Source: CAYIVF01 sp964366875 (GTDB taxonomy: Bacteria; Patescibacteriota; Minisyncoccia; Minisyncoccales; Staskawiczbacteraceae). Taken from it: a stretch of 64,000 bases of DNA. Positions 48,860-59,052 of this stretch are shown here, piece after piece. The notes under the pieces are model-generated. The model saw nothing but the letters and a program-made list of their open reading frames with translations, was not told the DNA's origin and ran no database searches. Position numbers and translations under genes: made by a program. Positions within the stretch are counted from its first letter, which is position 1. Every line of letters starts with the position of its first letter. Location of the stretch: the NCBI GenBank assembly GCA_964366875.1, contig CAYIVF010000001.1:11393-75392 (forward strand). The letters run 5' to 3'.

Positions 48860-49537
48860 ATGATAAATTTGAGGAATAAAAAACTTATTTTAGCAATTAT
48901 TATTGTCGCAGTTTTAATTGGAGCAGGAGCTTTTGAGCTTGTCAAAACAAAACCCTGGCAGTCAAAACCAGAGGGGTTTCCTTATGCGATAGATTTTTCC
49001 GAAATTCAAAATATATCAGGAGAGCAATTAGAAAGATTAAAACAGAATTATCAGACAGCCAAAGAAAAATATGAAAAAGCTCCTAATAGTTTTAGCGCTT
49101 TGATGACTTTTGCTTTTGTTTATTATCAAATAGGCGATTATGAAAACGCCCGCGACGTTTATATCAAGGTGGGAGAAAACAGCCCCAAAAACTATAATTC
49201 CTTTTGGAATCTTGGGAATACTTATATGAAATTGCAGGATTATGTTAATGCCGAAAAGGCGTATTTAAAAACTATTGAAAACGGGCCCGACCAATCAAGG
49301 CATTATTTAGCGCTCGGAGAATTGTATTGGTATATGCCGGAAAAGAAAAGCCAGATTCCTGATTTATATAAAAAAGGCCTGGAAACACTGCCAGGCAATT
49401 ATGATTTATTAATTGCTTTAGCCCAATATTACAAAGACGCGGGCGACAAAACCAACGCTATAAAATACTATCAGGAGATAATAGAAAAATATCCGGATAG
49501 CAAAGAAGCGATTGAAGAAGAAATAAGAAACCTTTAG
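48860..49537 (+). CDS. Membrane-anchored TPR protein
   Basis: 225 residues with an N-terminal TM anchor (about 8-26, LILAIIIVAVLIGAGAF) and at least four TPR-like helical pairs. Examples are FVYYQIGDYENARDVYIKVGE, LGNTYMKLQDYVNAEKAYLK and LAQYYKDAGDKTNAIKYYQEI. It probably scaffolds a protein complex on the outer face. It converges with the O-antigen ligase-like gene, overlapping it by 4 bp at the stop codons. The fold-back element directly upstream may have supplied or displaced its promoter. Confidence 0.85.
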   Translation: MINLRNKKLILAIIIVAVLIGAGAFELVKTKPWQSKPEGFPYAIDFSEIQNISGEQLERLKQNYQTAKEKYEKAPNSFSALMTFAFVYYQIGDYENARDVYIKVGENSPKNYNSFWNLGNTYMKLQDYVNAEKAYLKTIENGPDQSRHYLALGELYWYMPEKKSQIPDLYKKGLETLPGNYDLLIALAQYYKDAGDKTNAIKYYQEIIEKYPDSKEAIEEEIRNL

Positions 49538-51855
49538 CGGAGGGTCTGTAAAAACTCATCTACCAGTTTTTTTGTTTCTGCCGAGTTGTTGATTTCAAGT
49601 ATTTTTTGGGCTGTTTCTCTTGCCATTTTATAATTGCCGATAACTTTATAATTATAAGCCAAAGCCGCATAGTATTGAATATTTTTTGGGTCTGAGGCAA
49701 TTAATTTTTGGTGGATTTCAATGAGTTCTTCGTATTTTTTTGTTTCAAGATAAACTTTAATCAATTGAGAGAGAGAAGAAAAGGAATCAATATTATAGCG
49801 GTAGTATTGGGCTTGCGCAAAGTCCTTTTTTGTTTCTTCTGTATTATTCAGATAGATATTGGAAAGCCCTTTGAGCCACCAGCATTCTTCCATTGTCGGG
49901 GACAAATCAATGCATTGCTGGGCTATTTCCGCCGCTTGTTTGTAATCCTTGATTAAATAATATGTTTTTATACGCTCAACAAATATCTCCTGCCTCTTGA
50001 GAGAAAGTTGGCCGGCTTTTTGGAAATAGTAGTCCGCTTTATTTTTTAATTCGTCTCTTTCTTTTTGGTCTTTAGAATTTTGGAGTAGAAAATTGGCATA
50101 AATGCCGAGAGTGAGCCAATTTCTGGTATAAGTCGGTCTTATCTCTGTATTTTTTTCAAGGACGGTTACGGCTTTTTTAACCATTTTTACGCTTTCAGAA
50201 GTCGGAGTTGTTTTAAGACATTCGTTCACGGTGTTGGCATATTTAATTCCCAGATAATGGTCTAAAAAACTGCGGCTTTCCATAATTTTTTCCATTGCCG
50301 GCAAGACCTTTTGGCAACTGCCAAGTTTTGGAGCAGAGTTTATTTCTGCGTTAATTTGCAAAGGTTTTATATTGTATGTCCAGATAAACAATACAAGCGA
50401 AACAAACAATGCAATGATTATTTGGGTTTTATATTTAATAATTTGGTTTGCGATTGTTTCTCCACTGAAGTCACGCTGATTGGCGCTGAAATTTTCAGTG
50501 GTACTTGATGAAATCAGGTATAAAGAGAAAGCGATTAGCAAAAATAGAATAAGATAACTTGAAAAGGAATCAAAGACAAAAAGATTGTTGACAAAATAGC
50601 CCAAAAAAGCGGCTTGCATGCCGTGGCAAAATAAATAATTTTCCGGCTGCTTTTTTTTAATTTTTTGCAAGCCATAGAATAGGGCGCCAAGAACTGAAAT
50701 ATAAATTATTACAGCCGGGATGCCAGCCGTAACCCCGATATCAAGCAAAAAATTATGGGCTTTGTCATACCAACTGCCCCAACTTTTATCAATGTAGGGT
50801 AAAGAAGGATCGTAATGTTTGTCAAAAGCAATTGAAAAATTTTCCGGACCCCAGCCCAAAATCGGTTTTTCTTTTATTGCTTCCAAAGAAATCAGCCAAT
50901 TGGCGAAGCGGGGGTCAGCTAAAGCCAATTTTATGGAAAACCGAGACCAAGCGCCCAGAGCCATATTGTTATTTTCTAAAACTTGAGGCAACTTAGGATG
51001 AGTATTTATGTAATAGACCCCGCCGGCTATTGTTAAAAAAATAATAACAGCCAAAATTCGCAGGGCTATAATAATTTTTTTCCATTTGGCGGAAAATGAA
51101 CTTTTAGGCCAAGCAAAAATAAAATAAACAAAGCCAATCAATAAGCCCAAAAAGGTTCCCCGACTTTGAGTAAGCAAAATAACAAAAAGGAACAGTAAAA
51201 AAGAAAATAAATAAAAAATCCTTTTTTTCCATATTTCCTCTTTTAAAAAATAAGATAAGGTTATAAAAACCAAGAGCAGGAGATAAGCAGATAATAATAC
51301 AGAATTACCGATAGTTGAGCCCGGCCTACCCTCGGCTATAAAGGTTTTGCCAAGAATATTATACTGCTGGAAAACAGCAAAAATTGAGACCAAAATGCCG
51401 ATGAATATGCTGAAATCCCACATTTTTTGCCAGTCCTTTTTTTGCAGAATCAAAAAGGCCAAGAGAGAAAAAATAATATAAGAGCCAAAAGTTAAAAACC
51501 CTCCTGCCCTGTGAGGGTCTCCAAAAAAGCTATAAAGAGAATCTTGGGAAAAAATAGCAGATAAAAGAAAAGTCGTGAAAAGTGCCAGTAAAAGCCAAAA
51601 ATATAAAGATATTGATTTGAGTTTTAGGATAATGCCGTTTTTTTCAGAGAGCAATTGCCGGATAAAAAGAAATAAAATTATAGAAAGAATAACTCGGAAA
51701 ACAATAACCTTGCCCCAGTCGGGCGGAGAAAGCCAGGCGGGTAAGTCAAAGAACGGCAGGGCATTTAAGACAGGCAAAGCCAAAATTATAAAAAAGCCGA
51801 TTAAATAAACAAGATACGATTTATTTTTAGAGGTTATTTTATTATTGATTTTCAT
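49534..51855 (-). CDS. O-antigen ligase/polymerase-like membrane protein with TPR domain
   Basis: 773 residues. The first about 460 hold a dozen TM helices with the Wzy/WaaL-type loop AEGRPGSTIGNSVLLSAYL, TQSRGTFLGLLIG, and the large outer loop around GWGPENFSIAFDKHYDP...DKAHNFLLDIGVTAG. The C-terminal about 300 residues are TPR repeats. It would polymerise or ligate glycan chains onto a surface acceptor, fitting the polysaccharide locus to the right. Transcription diverges from the nucleotidyltransferase gene at 51.9 kb. Confidence 0.87.
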   Translation of the reverse strand: MKINNKITSKNKSYLVYLIGFFIILALPVLNALPFFDLPAWLSPPDWGKVIVFRVILSIILFLFIRQLLSEKNGIILKLKSISLYFWLLLALFTTFLLSAIFSQDSLYSFFGDPHRAGGFLTFGSYIIFSLLAFLILQKKDWQKMWDFSIFIGILVSIFAVFQQYNILGKTFIAEGRPGSTIGNSVLLSAYLLLLVFITLSYFLKEEIWKKRIFYLFSFLLFLFVILLTQSRGTFLGLLIGFVYFIFAWPKSSFSAKWKKIIIALRILAVIIFLTIAGGVYYINTHPKLPQVLENNNMALGAWSRFSIKLALADPRFANWLISLEAIKEKPILGWGPENFSIAFDKHYDPSLPYIDKSWGSWYDKAHNFLLDIGVTAGIPAVIIYISVLGALFYGLQKIKKKQPENYLFCHGMQAAFLGYFVNNLFVFDSFSSYLILFLLIAFSLYLISSSTTENFSANQRDFSGETIANQIIKYKTQIIIALFVSLVLFIWTYNIKPLQINAEINSAPKLGSCQKVLPAMEKIMESRSFLDHYLGIKYANTVNECLKTTPTSESVKMVKKAVTVLEKNTEIRPTYTRNWLTLGIYANFLLQNSKDQKERDELKNKADYYFQKAGQLSLKRQEIFVERIKTYYLIKDYKQAAEIAQQCIDLSPTMEECWWLKGLSNIYLNNTEETKKDFAQAQYYRYNIDSFSSLSQLIKVYLETKKYEELIEIHQKLIASDPKNIQYYAALAYNYKVIGNYKMARETAQKILEINNSAETKKLVDEFLQTLR

Positions 51856-51899
51856 ATTATTTTATGATACGAATTAAATATACAAAACACAAGGTTTTT

Positions 51900-52340
51900 A
51901 TGAAAATCGTAATAACTTCTGGCTACTTTAACCCGGCGCATATCGGCCATATAAACCTAATCAGAGAAGCAAAAGAGCTTGGTGATTTTTTGGTTGTTAT
52001 CGTGAACAATGATAAGCAGGTAAAAGTCAAGGGAAGCGTCCCTTTTATGCCAGAGCAAGAGCGAATTGAGATAATAAAGGCGCTAAGATATGCCGATGAG
52101 GTTATTCTGTCGGTTGATAATGATAGAACCGTTGCTGAAAGCTTAAAGATGATTGCCCAAAAATATCCAGGGCAATCATTATATTTTGCCAAAGGAGGAG
52201 ATAGAAATTCAGATAATATTCCAGAAAGCGAAAAAAAAGTTTGTAAAGAATTTAAAATTAAAATAATCAATGGAGTGGGGGGAGACAAGGTTCAAAGCTC
52301 TTCCTGGCTATTAACTAAAGCAAATGGAAATAAAAAATGA
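51900..52340 (+). CDS. Cytidylyltransferase-like nucleotidyltransferase
   Basis: 146 residues from ATG 51900; the longer frame from 51864 adds a poor basic leader. ITSGYFNPAHIGHINLIREAKELGD carries the HxGH motif of the TagD/RfaE-C family, which activates glycerol-3-phosphate or a sugar phosphate with CTP or ATP. SSWLL near the C-terminus replaces the ISSTxI/R motif. It overlaps the flippase gene by 4 bp, so it probably supplies an activated precursor for this locus. Confidence 0.85.
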   Translation: MKIVITSGYFNPAHIGHINLIREAKELGDFLVVIVNNDKQVKVKGSVPFMPEQERIEIIKALRYADEVILSVDNDRTVAESLKMIAQKYPGQSLYFAKGGDRNSDNIPESEKKVCKEFKIKIINGVGGDKVQSSSWLLTKANGNKK

Positions 52341-53806
52341 AATTAAATATAAGAAATTTTCTTTTAGAAAATATAGGAATTAAGCAGACAATTTTAAAGA
52401 ATACTTTTTGGCTGACATTAGCCGAAATAATCAGGCGCCTTTCAAGCGTGGTTCTACTGATTTACGCCGCAAGGATTCTTGGAGCCACCGGCTACGGAAG
52501 ATTTACTTTTGCTCTGTCTTTTGTTTCTCTACTTATTGTATTAGCCGATTTAGGGCTTTACGAAATTGTTACCAGGGAATTTGTTAAGCATAAAGAAGCT
52601 GAAAAAGAATATCCTTCCATATTTTCCTTAAAGATATTTCTTAGCGCCGCCGCATTAATTATAATGCTTGTTGGTTCTTTTTTTATCACAAATGACCCGA
52701 TTGTCCGCAAAGCCATTTGGCTCTTTTCTTTTTTTATCGCAATTACCAGTTTTTTTAGTTTGATTTGCGCTTTTTTCCGCGCCCGCCAAAAAATGGAATA
52801 TGAGGCGTTAGCCATCGCCGTTCAAATGGTTTTAATAATAGCCATCGGATTTTTTGTTTTAATTTGGTTTCCATCTGTTTTAAATTTAATCGCCGGTTAT
52901 TTAATTGCCAATCTGATAACCCTTTGTTTAATTGTTGTTTTATTTCATTTTTTCATTTATCCTATTAAATTTGGTTTTGACAAAGCGGTTTGGAAAAAAT
53001 TTCTAAAATATTCTTGGCCGTTGGCTTTCGGGCTTACTTTTGGTTGGGTTTTAATATATATTAATTCAGCGGTAATGGGGTATTTTGGTCAGCTTGCTCA
53101 AATTGGCTGGTATAACGCTGCCTATAAAATTTTGGGAGCCATTGTTATTTCTGCTGCCATAATATCAAAAAGTTTTTATCCGGCTTTAAGCAAATTATTT
53201 AAAGAACCAAAAGAAAATTTTTTGAAAATATGGGGGTACCAAATGGGAGCAATGGGTATTATAGCGATTCCTATCTTGGTAGGGGGCTTTATTCTTGCCC
53301 CCAAAATAATTCTATTTTTTTACGGTTCCGATTACATGCCTTCCATACCGATATTCCGATTACTGCTTTTTATCTGTGTTGTTGATTTTATTTATTATCC
53401 CTACGCCACGGTGATGGCAATTTCAAATCGGCAAAACAAACTTTTTTACATTATGCTTGTTGGAGTAACATTAAATACTGTTTTGACGATATTGCTTGTC
53501 CCGAAGTACAGCTATTACGGAGCGGCGGCCGCGGCGATTTTAAGCTCTTTTATAGCGCTAATAACTGTAATAGCGCAGTCAGCTCGCGCGGTTCCCTTCT
53601 TTTCGGTTCCGGGGCTTTTGAAATTGTTTTTTTACAGCGCGGTAGCCAGCGGCCTGATGGCTGCGGTCATCAGCTATAAAGGCATTGGCGATTTTAATGT
53701 TCTTTTTATCGCCGCTTTAGGAATATTGACATATTTTTCCGCTTTATCTTTTTTTTACAGAAAACATCTAAAAACAATATTATTGGAATTAAAAACAATT
53801 AAATGA
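52337..53806 (+). CDS. Polysaccharide flippase (Wzx/MATE-like)
   Basis: 489 residues with about 12-14 TM helices. The start (NTFWLTLAEIIRRLSSVVLLIYAARILGATGYGRFTFALSF) is the standard polysaccharide flippase signature. It moves lipid-linked repeat units across the membrane. It is translationally coupled to the genes on both sides by 4-bp overlaps. Together with the Wzm/Wzt exporter at 57 kb, the locus seems to hold two export routes. Confidence 0.92.
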   Translation: MKLNIRNFLLENIGIKQTILKNTFWLTLAEIIRRLSSVVLLIYAARILGATGYGRFTFALSFVSLLIVLADLGLYEIVTREFVKHKEAEKEYPSIFSLKIFLSAAALIIMLVGSFFITNDPIVRKAIWLFSFFIAITSFFSLICAFFRARQKMEYEALAIAVQMVLIIAIGFFVLIWFPSVLNLIAGYLIANLITLCLIVVLFHFFIYPIKFGFDKAVWKKFLKYSWPLAFGLTFGWVLIYINSAVMGYFGQLAQIGWYNAAYKILGAIVISAAIISKSFYPALSKLFKEPKENFLKIWGYQMGAMGIIAIPILVGGFILAPKIILFFYGSDYMPSIPIFRLLLFICVVDFIYYPYATVMAISNRQNKLFYIMLVGVTLNTVLTILLVPKYSYYGAAAAAILSSFIALITVIAQSARAVPFFSVPGLLKLFFYSAVASGLMAAVISYKGIGDFNVLFIAALGILTYFSALSFFYRKHLKTILLELKTIK

Positions 53807-54696
53807 ACAATCAGCCATTAGTTTCAGTAATTATCCCCACTTATAATAGGAAAAAATATGTTGTTAAAGCAATTGACAGCGTTTTAAAACAAACTTATAA
53901 AAATATAGAAATAATAGTGATTGATGATGGCTCGGCAGATGGAACAGATGAGATTATTTCCGAATTTAGCAAAAAGAATCCGGGAATAATTTCTATAAAA
54001 AATAAAACTAATTTAGGTTTTGTAAAAACTCTTAATAAGGGAATATCATCGGCAAAAGGCAAATATATTGCCCGTTTAGACGATGACGATTTTTGGCGCG
54101 ATTCCCAAAAATTAGAAAAACAAGTTGAATTTTTTGAAAAGAATCCAGAATACGCGCTAATTGGCGGCGGAGTGATAAAAATAGATAAAGAAGGCAGGGA
54201 AATTGTAAGATTTTTGGTGCCAGAAACCGATGAAAATATCAGGAAAGCAATTTTAATAAGCAATGTGTTTGCGCACAGTGCGGTCATTTTTAAAAAAGAT
54301 AATTGGGAGCGGGCTGGCGATTATGATGAAGAATTCGGTTTTTTTTCAGATTGGGATTTATGGTTGAAACTTGGAAAGTTTGGCAAATTTTATAATTTCC
54401 AGGAATTTTTTATTTATTATTCAGACCAAGAGCAGAATTCAGGCCGCACTACGCACGATTATGAAATACGGCGCAAGTTGACAACAAATATCAAATTAAA
54501 AAATAAATACAAGAATTATTATCCAGGATACAAAAAAGCCATATTAATTTGTTTTGCCAATTATTTTTATTCTTTTTTGCCTTTTAGAAAAAAGTTATGG
54601 CCAACGATTTTCTGGTTCAGAAAGTTAATTTTTGGGCCCTCGCCGTATAAATATTCCGAGCTTTACAATAAAAAAAATGAAAATAAAAAAATTTAA
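53803..54696 (+). CDS. Glycosyltransferase family 2
   Basis: 297 residues, GT-A fold: LVSVIIPTYNRKKYVVKAIDSVL, IDDGSADGTDEII, and the DxD metal motif in IARLDDDDFW (about 87-96). The acceptor-side segment FFSDWDLWLKLGKFG follows. The C-terminal Lys/Tyr-rich part could touch the membrane. It overlaps the flippase gene upstream by 4 bp and the dehydrogenase gene downstream by 20 bp. Confidence 0.92.
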   Translation: MNNQPLVSVIIPTYNRKKYVVKAIDSVLKQTYKNIEIIVIDDGSADGTDEIISEFSKKNPGIISIKNKTNLGFVKTLNKGISSAKGKYIARLDDDDFWRDSQKLEKQVEFFEKNPEYALIGGGVIKIDKEGREIVRFLVPETDENIRKAILISNVFAHSAVIFKKDNWERAGDYDEEFGFFSDWDLWLKLGKFGKFYNFQEFFIYYSDQEQNSGRTTHDYEIRRKLTTNIKLKNKYKNYYPGYKKAILICFANYFYSFLPFRKKLWPTIFWFRKLIFGPSPYKYSELYNKKNENKKI

Positions 54697-56005
54697 AATT
54701 TGTATTGTCGGGACAGGTTATGTAGGATTGGTTTCTGGCACTTGTTTTGCCGAAATTGGGCATAGTGTTGTTTGTGTAGATAACAATAAAAAAAAGATTG
54801 AAATGCTTCAAAGGGGCGTATCGCCAATTTATGAACCTGGTTTAGATAAGTTGATTATAAAGAACAAAAAAAGAGGAAGATTATTTTTTAGCTCAGATAT
54901 TAAGGAAGCCGTTAAAAATTCAGATATTATTTTTATTGCAGTTCATACTCCGACAAAAGAGAATGGAGAAACCGACCTTCGTTACGTGGAAGATGTTTCA
55001 AAAGAAGTAGCAAAAGCAATGGATAAGTATAAGATTATAGTTAGTAAAAGCACAATGCCCGTAAAAACTGGACAAAAAATAAAAGAAATAATCAGTAAAT
55101 TTTGTTGTAAAAATATTAGTTTTGATGTAGTATCAAACCCAGAGTTTTTAAGAGAAGGAACGGCTATTAAAGATTTTTTGGAACCTGACAGAATTGTAAT
55201 CGGAGTAGAAAGCGAAAAAGCAGAGAGGATTATGAGAGCTCTTTATAATCCAATTAAGGCACCGATTATCTTTACAAATATTGAATCAGCTGAAATTATA
55301 AAACATACTTGTAATGCATTTTTGGCCACAAAAATTTCATTTATAAACGCAATTGCCAATATTTGTGAAAAAAATGGAGCCAACATAACAGAGGTGGCAT
55401 TTGCCATGGGCCTTGATAAAAGAATAGGTAATGCTTTTTTGAATCCTGGCATAGGTTTTGGAGGGAGCTGTTTACCCAAAGACATAAGTGCCTTTATTAA
55501 TATTGCTGAAAAAAGCAATTATAATTTTAGTTTGTTAAAAGAAGTTAAAAAAATCAATCAATGGCAAAGAAAAAGTTTTGTTGAAAAGCTCAAAAAAAAT
55601 ATTTTAGGAATAAAAAACAAAAAAATAGGAATATTAGGTCTATCTTTCAAGCCAAATACCGATGACATGAGAGAAGCTCCTTCAATTGATATTATTAATG
55701 GGCTATTAAAAAGAGGAGTGCATATCAAAGCTTTTGACCCGGCGGCAATGGGAAAAGCTAAAGAAATTTTTCAAAATAAGATTATTTATTGCTCTGACAT
55801 TTATAAAACCGCTAAAGATTGCGACGCTTTGATTATCTTAACCGAGTGGGACGAGTTTAAAAATATGGATCTGGGAAAAATAAAAAAACTGCTGAAATCA
55901 CCTATTATTTTTGACGGTAGGAATATTTTTAATCCCAAGAAGATGAAAAAATTAGGTTTCGATTATTCTTCTATCGGCAGAAAATGGCATGAAAAACAAA
56001 ATTAA
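54677..56005 (+). CDS. UDP-glucose/GDP-mannose dehydrogenase family protein
   Basis: 442 residues from ATG 54677 (the longer frame from 54632 adds a non-homologous lead). It oxidises a nucleotide sugar to its uronic acid with NAD. The NAD-binding CIVGTGYVGLVSGTCFAEIGH, SVSTMPVKTG-like SKSTMPVKTGQ, and the catalytic Cys in GFGGSCLPKDISAF are all visible, with the C-terminal UDP-binding domain ILGLSFKPNTDDMREAPSI. It is likely a UDP-glucose 6-dehydrogenase (Ugd/Tua type); the substrate is not certain. Confidence 0.93.
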   Translation: MKIKKFKICIVGTGYVGLVSGTCFAEIGHSVVCVDNNKKKIEMLQRGVSPIYEPGLDKLIIKNKKRGRLFFSSDIKEAVKNSDIIFIAVHTPTKENGETDLRYVEDVSKEVAKAMDKYKIIVSKSTMPVKTGQKIKEIISKFCCKNISFDVVSNPEFLREGTAIKDFLEPDRIVIGVESEKAERIMRALYNPIKAPIIFTNIESAEIIKHTCNAFLATKISFINAIANICEKNGANITEVAFAMGLDKRIGNAFLNPGIGFGGSCLPKDISAFINIAEKSNYNFSLLKEVKKINQWQRKSFVEKLKKNILGIKNKKIGILGLSFKPNTDDMREAPSIDIINGLLKRGVHIKAFDPAAMGKAKEIFQNKIIYCSDIYKTAKDCDALIILTEWDEFKNMDLGKIKKLLKSPIIFDGRNIFNPKKMKKLGFDYSSIGRKWHEKQN

Positions 56006-56912
56006 AAAAATTTTAATCACTGGTTCAAGCGGCACAATTGGCGCCCGGCTTTTTGAAAAATTATTAGAGCAAGGCTACAAAATCCGTGGTTTTGATAAAA
56101 AATTCAATAAATGGCATTCTCGCTTAAATAAGCTGACTATTATCGGAAACCTATTAAATAAAAAAGATATTAAAAAAATACCAACTGATTTTGATTTAAT
56201 AATTCATTTAGCAGCTAACGCCAGGGTTTATGATTTAGTTTTGAAACCAGATTTAGCTCGAGACAATATTATTACCACCTATAATATTCTTGAATTTGCT
56301 CGTAAGAATAATATTAAAAATATTATTTTTTCAAGCAGCAGAGAAGTTTATGGTAATAGAAAAAATATAATAGCCAAAGAAAGGGACATTGATTTACAGC
56401 TCTGTGAAAGCGCTTATTCGGCTAGCAAAATTTCAGACGAAGCGCTGATATATTCTTTTTCTAAATGCTATGGGATTGATTATATTATTTGCCGTTTTTC
56501 CAATGTTTATGGCATGTATGATGAAAGCGAGAGATTTATCCCTATAATGATAAAAAATATAAAGAAGAATAAAGACATAAAAATATTTGGCAAAGATAAA
56601 ATTTTAGATTTTACTTATATTGATGACTGTATTAGCGGAATAATTAAATGTGTTGAAAGATTTTTTAAAGTTAAAAATAATGTTTTTAATATTGCATCGG
56701 GGGAGGGCGTAAAACTCATTGATGCGGCTAAAATTATTAAGCAAAAAATAAATAGTAAAAGTAAAATTTTAATAGAAAAAAATCGGCAAGGAGAAGTAAT
56801 AAGGTTTGTTGCCGATATTTCTAAAGCAAATAAAATGTTGGGGTACAAGCCAAAATATTCTCTTTTGAAGGGCCTGAAATTGACTATTGATTGGTACCAA
56901 AAGAGGCGCTAA
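55989..56912 (+). CDS. NAD-dependent sugar epimerase/dehydratase
   Basis: 307 residues, extended short-chain dehydrogenase: ILITGSSGTIGARLFEKLL binds NAD, FSSSREVYG contains the catalytic Ser region, and YSASK holds the Tyr and Lys. CRFSNVYG and the C-terminal substrate domain are standard for WbpP/GalE-type enzymes. It probably follows the dehydrogenase in making a uronic acid or related sugar. It overlaps the gene before it by 17 bp. Confidence 0.9.
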   Translation: MKNKIKKILITGSSGTIGARLFEKLLEQGYKIRGFDKKFNKWHSRLNKLTIIGNLLNKKDIKKIPTDFDLIIHLAANARVYDLVLKPDLARDNIITTYNILEFARKNNIKNIIFSSSREVYGNRKNIIAKERDIDLQLCESAYSASKISDEALIYSFSKCYGIDYIICRFSNVYGMYDESERFIPIMIKNIKKNKDIKIFGKDKILDFTYIDDCISGIIKCVERFFKVKNNVFNIASGEGVKLIDAAKIIKQKINSKSKILIEKNRQGEVIRFVADISKANKMLGYKPKYSLLKGLKLTIDWYQKRR

Positions 56913-56930
56913 TATTATTAATATCTTTGT

Positions 56931-57755
56931 ATGAATCACGAAATTATTATTAAGCCCAAAAAAGGGTTTGCAACCGTAGATTTTAAAGAGCTATGGCGCT
57001 ACAGGGAGCTTCTCTATTTTTTTGCCTGGAGAGACATTAAATTACGTTACAAACAAACTGTTATTGGGATTGGTTGGGCGATTTTACAGCCATTTTTAAT
57101 GATGGTGGTTTTTTCAATTATTTTTGGGAGCATTGCCAAGGTGCCTTCGGATAATATCCCTTATCCTATTTTTTCTTATGCCGGTCTTTTGTTCTGGAAT
57201 ATTTTTTCCAATTCTTTGAATAATGCCAGCCAAAGTTTGGTTGTAAGCTCCAATATTATTCAGAAGGTTTATCTGCCCAGAATAATTTTACCAACTGCCT
57301 CTATTATTGTTACTCTGGCCGATTTTTTCTTCGCATTTTTGGTTTTTGCGGGTATTTTAATTTATTATCAGTTTATGCCGAATTTTTTAGGATTAGTTCT
57401 TCTACTACCCCTTTTGTTTATAACTATTATAGCTTCTATGGGTTTGGGTTTATTTTTGTCGGCTTTAAATGTCAAATATCGCGATGTTCGCTACGCGCTT
57501 CCTTTTTTTATCCAACTTTTAATATTTATTACCCCGGTTATTTATCCCATAAGCATTGTTGCCGAAAAATATAGATGGATTTTAGCGTTAAATCCAATGA
57601 CAGGAATTATTGAAACTTTTAAGTCGGCCCTTTTGGGGACCACAGCTATTGATTGGATAACTTTGTCAATTTCTGTAATTACAAGCTTAGTTTTTTTGCT
57701 TTTTGGCCTTTGGTATTTTTTAAAAACAGAAAAAATATTTGCTGACATAATTTAA
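56931..57755 (+). CDS. ABC-2 type polysaccharide export permease (Wzm-like)
   Basis: 274 residues with six TM helices. YFFAWRDIKLRYKQTVIGIGWAILQPF is the family signature, and FITPVIYP is the conserved late motif. It exports polysaccharide together with the ATPase encoded 2 bp downstream. Standard length for Wzm/KpsM/TagG-type permeases. Confidence 0.94.
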   Translation: MNHEIIIKPKKGFATVDFKELWRYRELLYFFAWRDIKLRYKQTVIGIGWAILQPFLMMVVFSIIFGSIAKVPSDNIPYPIFSYAGLLFWNIFSNSLNNASQSLVVSSNIIQKVYLPRIILPTASIIVTLADFFFAFLVFAGILIYYQFMPNFLGLVLLLPLLFITIIASMGLGLFLSALNVKYRDVRYALPFFIQLLIFITPVIYPISIVAEKYRWILALNPMTGIIETFKSALLGTTAIDWITLSISVITSLVFLLFGLWYFLKTEKIFADII

Positions 57756-57757
57756 AT

Positions 57758-59044
57758 ATGAATTTCATTATAAAAGTCGAAAATTTGTCAAAAAGATATT
57801 GGATTTCGCACCAAAAGAGGGCGCCTTATAGCACCCTGCGTGAAGATTTAATAAATGTCTTTAAAAAACCAATACATTGGCTGAACGGCCGTAGAAAAAA
57901 CAAAGAACATATCTGGGCATTAAAAAATATTAACTTTTCAGTAGAGCCCGGAGAGATACTTGGGGTTATTGGACCCAATGGAGCGGGTAAATCCACTCTT
58001 TTAAAGATTTTAACTAGGATTACCCCTCCGACAGAAGGCAAAGCGGTTGTAAGGGGTCGGATAGGCAGTTTATTAGAAGTTGGTACCGGTTTTCACCCGG
58101 AGCTGACTGGAAGGGAAAATATATATCTTAATGGCGCCATTTTGGGAATGAAAAGAAAAGAAATTAATGGGAAATTTGATGAAATCGTAGAATTTTCAGG
58201 CGTGGAAAAATTTTTAGACACTCCTTTAAAACGTTATTCCAGCGGAATGAATGTAAGATTGGCATTTTCTGTGGCCGCTCATTTAGAGCCGGAGATTTTA
58301 TTGATTGATGAAGTTCTGGCTGTTGGCGATGCCGCTTTCCAAAAGAAATCATTGGGTAAAATGGAAGAGGTGAGCCGCAAAGGCAAAACAGTGCTTTTTG
58401 TTTCGCATAATATGGCCAGCGTGATGAATCTTTGTCCCAGAACTATTCTTTTGGACTCGGGTAAAATAGTGATGGATGGTCCTACGTCGAATGTTATTGA
58501 ACACTATATGGGCTTGAAAGAAAATAAAATTGCTCAAGTTGTATGGCAAGATCCTCTTTCAGCTCCGGGCAACGAAGAAGTACGGCTTCACAAGGTGCGC
58601 GTTTTATCAAACGAGGGGAAGCCAATTTCTGAAGCAGACATCCAAAAAGAAATTATTGTTGAATTAAGTTATTGGAATCTTAAAGAGGGAGCCAAGCTTT
58701 TAACTTCAATTCATTTAGTTAACAGCCAAGGTGTTACCGTGTTAACAACTTTTAACGCGCCGTCTGCCAGTTTAACCCCTGATTCTTGGTACCATAAGGC
58801 AAAACCAAAAGGTTTATTTCGTTCTGTTTGCAAAATTCCGGGAAATTTTTTAAATGAAGGCCTTTATTTTATTAATGTTTATGTCGCAAGTTATGACGGA
58901 ACTATAATAGCTCATGTAGCTGAAGAAAAGGTTATTTCTTTTAATGTTGTTGATACCGGCTCAATGCGCAAGGAATACAGTGGGCCCTGGCTTGGAGTAG
59001 TTAGACCCCGTCTTGCTTGGGACACAAAATATCAAGGAGATTAA
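57758..59044 (+). CDS. ABC transporter ATPase with C-terminal carbohydrate-binding domain (Wzt-like)
   Basis: 428 residues. Walker A GPNGAGKSTLLKIL, signature YSSGMNVRLAF, Walker B ILLIDEVLAVGD, and the H-loop in VSHNMA. From about 250 on is a beta-sandwich like the Wzt C-terminal domain, which recognises the capped end of O-polysaccharide (VELSYWNLKEGAKLL...LNEGLYFINVYVASY). This predicts that chains exported here are end-modified. It pairs with the permease gene directly upstream. Confidence 0.93.
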   Translation: MNFIIKVENLSKRYWISHQKRAPYSTLREDLINVFKKPIHWLNGRRKNKEHIWALKNINFSVEPGEILGVIGPNGAGKSTLLKILTRITPPTEGKAVVRGRIGSLLEVGTGFHPELTGRENIYLNGAILGMKRKEINGKFDEIVEFSGVEKFLDTPLKRYSSGMNVRLAFSVAAHLEPEILLIDEVLAVGDAAFQKKSLGKMEEVSRKGKTVLFVSHNMASVMNLCPRTILLDSGKIVMDGPTSNVIEHYMGLKENKIAQVVWQDPLSAPGNEEVRLHKVRVLSNEGKPISEADIQKEIIVELSYWNLKEGAKLLTSIHLVNSQGVTVLTTFNAPSASLTPDSWYHKAKPKGLFRSVCKIPGNFLNEGLYFINVYVASYDGTIIAHVAEEKVISFNVVDTGSMRKEYSGPWLGVVRPRLAWDTKYQGD

Positions 59045-59052
59045 GATAAATT